The position numbers and the translations under genes were made by a program. From NCBI GenBank assembly GCA_001414345.1, contig LLCB01000033.1, positions 62,001 to 126,000 on the forward strand: 64,000 bases of DNA, read 5' to 3'. The notes below the pieces were generated by a model. It was not told the origin of the DNA, did no database searches, and saw only the letters and a program-made list of their open reading frames with translations. Source of the DNA: Hymenoscyphus infarciens (Eukaryota; Ascomycota; Leotiomycetes; Helotiales; Helotiaceae). Position 1 is the stretch's first letter, and each line of letters starts with the position of its first letter. Shown piece by piece: positions 61,500-64,000 of this stretch.

Positions 61500-62776
61500 C
61501 ATCCTGAGCTACTAAACATCCCTGTTTCCTAAATAATGATATACATCAAAGGATTCACGGGCCAGCTCGTCGTAGACTACCTGGTGGTGGCCCACAAAAA
61601 CACGAGAATTACACGATAGTATTGGAAGAGGAGTCTGAAAAGCCCCAAAACATTTCTTGGCAGAGGTAGGTGGATCTGAATTGGTTTGAAGTTCGTCACT
61701 TACATTTTCAGATTCACGGGTGGTATGTAAATAGAGAACCAAATAACCCTGGTCCATCTGCTAAAATAGGGCTACCCGAACCTTCTGGAAGAAAATTCGG
61801 GAACATCATACTCTATACTTGGTATCCTCAACCTCTTGGGGGTTTAATCAGATCGTCGAAGTGATAAATACTCGATTTAGGGGGGTAAACAAACCCCTTC
61901 AAACCCATTTCTTTGTCCGTCCCAGCTTTATCTTCGAGTTTCCCAAAACCAAGTAGATACCACCTTTTAGAAACAAGTGGAAACTTGTAGTTCATTTCAA
62001 TCTCCGATGTACCAAGGTTTCTTCCTCCAGAGTAAATATTACCTAACTCTTATTAACTTTACCTCAACTAACACACTATCCATTTCCCAACCTCGACACC
62101 CGAGTTTTGAAGTCACGCCACCGCGGCACCTACAAAGAATAATATAAAGTCTTTGGAACTCATGAGCCTCCCCGACAATACATTGTTCTCCGAGCTCCAC
62201 GGCCCAGTGTCGAACAAAGAATCAGTTACCCGAGCTAGAGGTGTAAATCTTACTTGATCATGACAATTTTTGGATTTAGAGACTATGTATACACCATCAA
62301 ACCAACCTTGACACTAAATTGGACGCTTGATGGCATATTGGTGTTCTAAACCGGTTTCTGTTGTTGCGATTTCAGCAGGAGATATGAGTGTATTCGTCAC
62401 GTGACCCTGGAAATAGCTTTGGGCGGGGGGAGATTAGTTGTTTTCCTCTGGCTTACAAGAATGAAATTACTATTTGATGGCCACTCTTATGACTCTTAAT
62501 CATGGCGACAATCTCAATCCCGGATGGAATCATTCTCAAGGTTATCACGTGTATTCCCAGCCTCCCCAAAATTCCCCCGCGAAACGTACGAAGGAGGATT
62601 GGATGATCACAGATTCCATCAAGGAGAGAGATAACCTCAAGACAAGCAGATCAAACTTGGAATCAAATTCATTAATCGCTCTAGAGGGGTTCATTACTAG
62701 AGTTAATAAGCATTTTAAAAGTAGAAAGTCATCAAGCCCATTAATTAAGTCCCGCGCAACATTAATCGTAAATGAT
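61500..62776. other. Intergenic between two minus-strand genes
   Basis: Upstream flank of the 2EXR gene and 3' flank of the sugar transporter. No convincing gene or repeat is seen. Confidence 0.5.
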
Positions 62777-64000
62777 TCATGCCTCCCCTTCAACCTTCCA
62801 TGCCCACCAAGCTGCAGCCCCAGCGGGAAAAACTCCAAGCATAAAAAGCCAGCCTATTGCATCCGTACCAACTATGCCGACTCTTTCCAAAGTCCAAAAC
62901 AAAACACTACTTCCTACAGCAGCAACAATCTGTGGCGCAGAGATGGCCAAATTATGAAGTCCCAAAATAAGCGCCGTCTGAGAGTCATCCTGGCTACCAG
63001 AAACCGGCGCTTTCTCGACATCCAAATCATCGTCCGAGTCTCGTAAGGGAAGATATCGTTGAAATTGTTGACGACTCTTTGCTAGTTCCTCACCAATAAG
63101 CGCAAAAGGCGCCCATTGGGTGAGAGCCCATGATACTCCTAGCACGGCGATCAAAAGAGTTGCAACACCGCGTGATCGGGTAAGTCCAAGGAGGAAGAAA
63201 GAGATTGAGGTAACGATGTGCGCAATCAACCACGCGCGTGGAAGAGTAAAGTTGAAATTACGGTTCTTGCTAGAGGCAGACATCAAGGGGTGTGCCGATT
63301 CTGGGGTCTCCGCGGTGACGAAGCGGGGTAAAATGAGATTAGTGAGAAATGCAGCCGTGGCGAATGAGAGCATTGAAACTGTGCCCAGGCGGGTGGCGTC
63401 AATTTGGGTTGGCTGGGAGAAACCATGGGATTCTTGGCGGTCTATATTTTGGTCAGCAAATTGGCTAAATGTGATTGTGACATATGAGGAAAGTTTTGAG
63501 GGGACATGTGAATTTGGAAATTCTTTGAAAACATACATAGATCGCCAATATATCTGGGACAGAGAAGTTAGCATATTAAATGAGCAAATTGGAAGGGAAG
63601 ACTTACGTCGTAATATAATACATGAAAGAAAACCAACCCAACCATGCGAAGAACTGTACAATACATATTTTCCAGATGCGTTTTGGCATCGTCTCTGCTG
63701 CCACCAGAACCTGCTTGAAAGGTCCAAATATTCCAAGTTCTCCTCGTCGCTGAACACCTTCGTCGTGTCCGAGTTTCTTCTCATGAATTACCAAGCATTG
63801 GAGCACAACAGTGGCAACAAGAGCAATGCAGCATACCATGCAAAGTCCCTTGAACTGTGTTTCTCCAAACATTGGCAAAATGGATGGCAAATCGATGAAT
63901 CCACTTGCGTATCCTAGGATACTACCAAAACCAATTATTCGGCTAGCATACGCGCTTGCCTGGTGTTGTTGATTCGTAGGACAATAGTCCACGATAAGCG
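62777..64000 (-). CDS. MFS sugar transporter (GPH/SUT-type), 3' part, incomplete at window edge
   Basis: Minus-strand exons: beyond 64000 to 63607, 63553-63537 (17 nt) and 63441-62777. The introns are 53 nt (GTAAGT, GCTAAC, CAG) and 95 nt (GTATGT, TAG). The visible start LIVDYCPTNQQHQASAYASR matches the loop motif of fungal alpha-glucoside/sucrose-type permeases. It is followed by several membrane helices (IIGFGSILGYASGF, GLCMVCCIALVATVVL, ICIVQFFAWLGWFSFMYY, VSMLSFATAAFLTNLIL). A long acidic loop (RDSDDDLDVEKAP) precedes the last two helices. The family imports sucrose, maltose or related glucosides with protons at the plasma membrane. The N-terminal helices are outside the window. Confidence 0.85.

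Noticed and set aside
62474..63046. 190-codon frame on +
   Set aside because: Largely antisense to the last exon of the sugar transporter, without motifs.

Overview
The window looks like a piece of a filamentous ascomycete chromosome (Pezizomycotina; Leotiomycetes/Helotiales is my best guess, made without any search). Introns are short (about 41-126 nt), mostly with GTRNGT donors and CTAAC/CTAAT branch sites. There is a velvet regulator, a Byr4-type cytokinesis regulator and a fungal XRCC4. Gene-bearing DNA of normal base composition alternates with extremely TA-rich blocks in which repeats differ mainly by C-to-T and G-to-A changes and reading frames are full of TAA/TAG. That is the signature of repeat-induced point mutation (RIP).

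Layout. 1-746: the RIP-mutated 3' end of a Copia-like element with its LTR. 1964-2464: a 501-bp TIR element (MITE) with a TA target duplication. 2467-10678: about 8 kb without a convincing gene, leading to veA (10679-12530, +). 14141-16323 (+): a basic coiled-coil nuclear-type protein. 16.9-19.2 kb: minisatellites and a TIR element carrying a second copy of the first MITE. 19865-21112 (-): a secreted jacalin/aerolysin-like protein. 24196-27271 (-) byr4 and 28566-29827 (+) xrcc4 are divergent genes separated by a G-rich 12-bp minisatellite. 31550-33814 (-): a secreted protein with three SnoaL-like modules, with a Harbinger/Tourist-like MITE (34149-34586) just upstream of its promoter.

35522-58730 is one story. 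A CmcJ/AsaB-like oxygenase pseudogene is split by a 22.3-kb LTR retrotransposon (36280-58608; identical-length 184-bp LTRs; TATTT target duplication). A second, chromodomain-type Ty3/Gypsy element (49220-57275; 477-bp LTRs; CCTAG target duplication) is nested inside it. Without the inner element the outer one is still about 14.3 kb, and about 6 kb between its pol and its 3' LTR holds degraded coding sequence I do not recognise. 58975-60999 (-) is a 2EXR-type protein with a tandem N-terminal duplication and probable 5'UTR introns. 62777-64000 (-) is the 3' part of an MFS (GPH/SUT-type) sugar transporter that runs off the window.

The genes are unrelated housekeeping and regulatory genes (veA, byr4, xrcc4) mixed with secreted or accessory genes (aerolysin-like, SnoaL, dead oxygenase, sugar transporter) beside TE blocks. 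I see no biosynthetic cluster. No tRNA, rRNA or CRISPR was found. Gene models were made by hand from splice signals and family motifs; no database search was possible.
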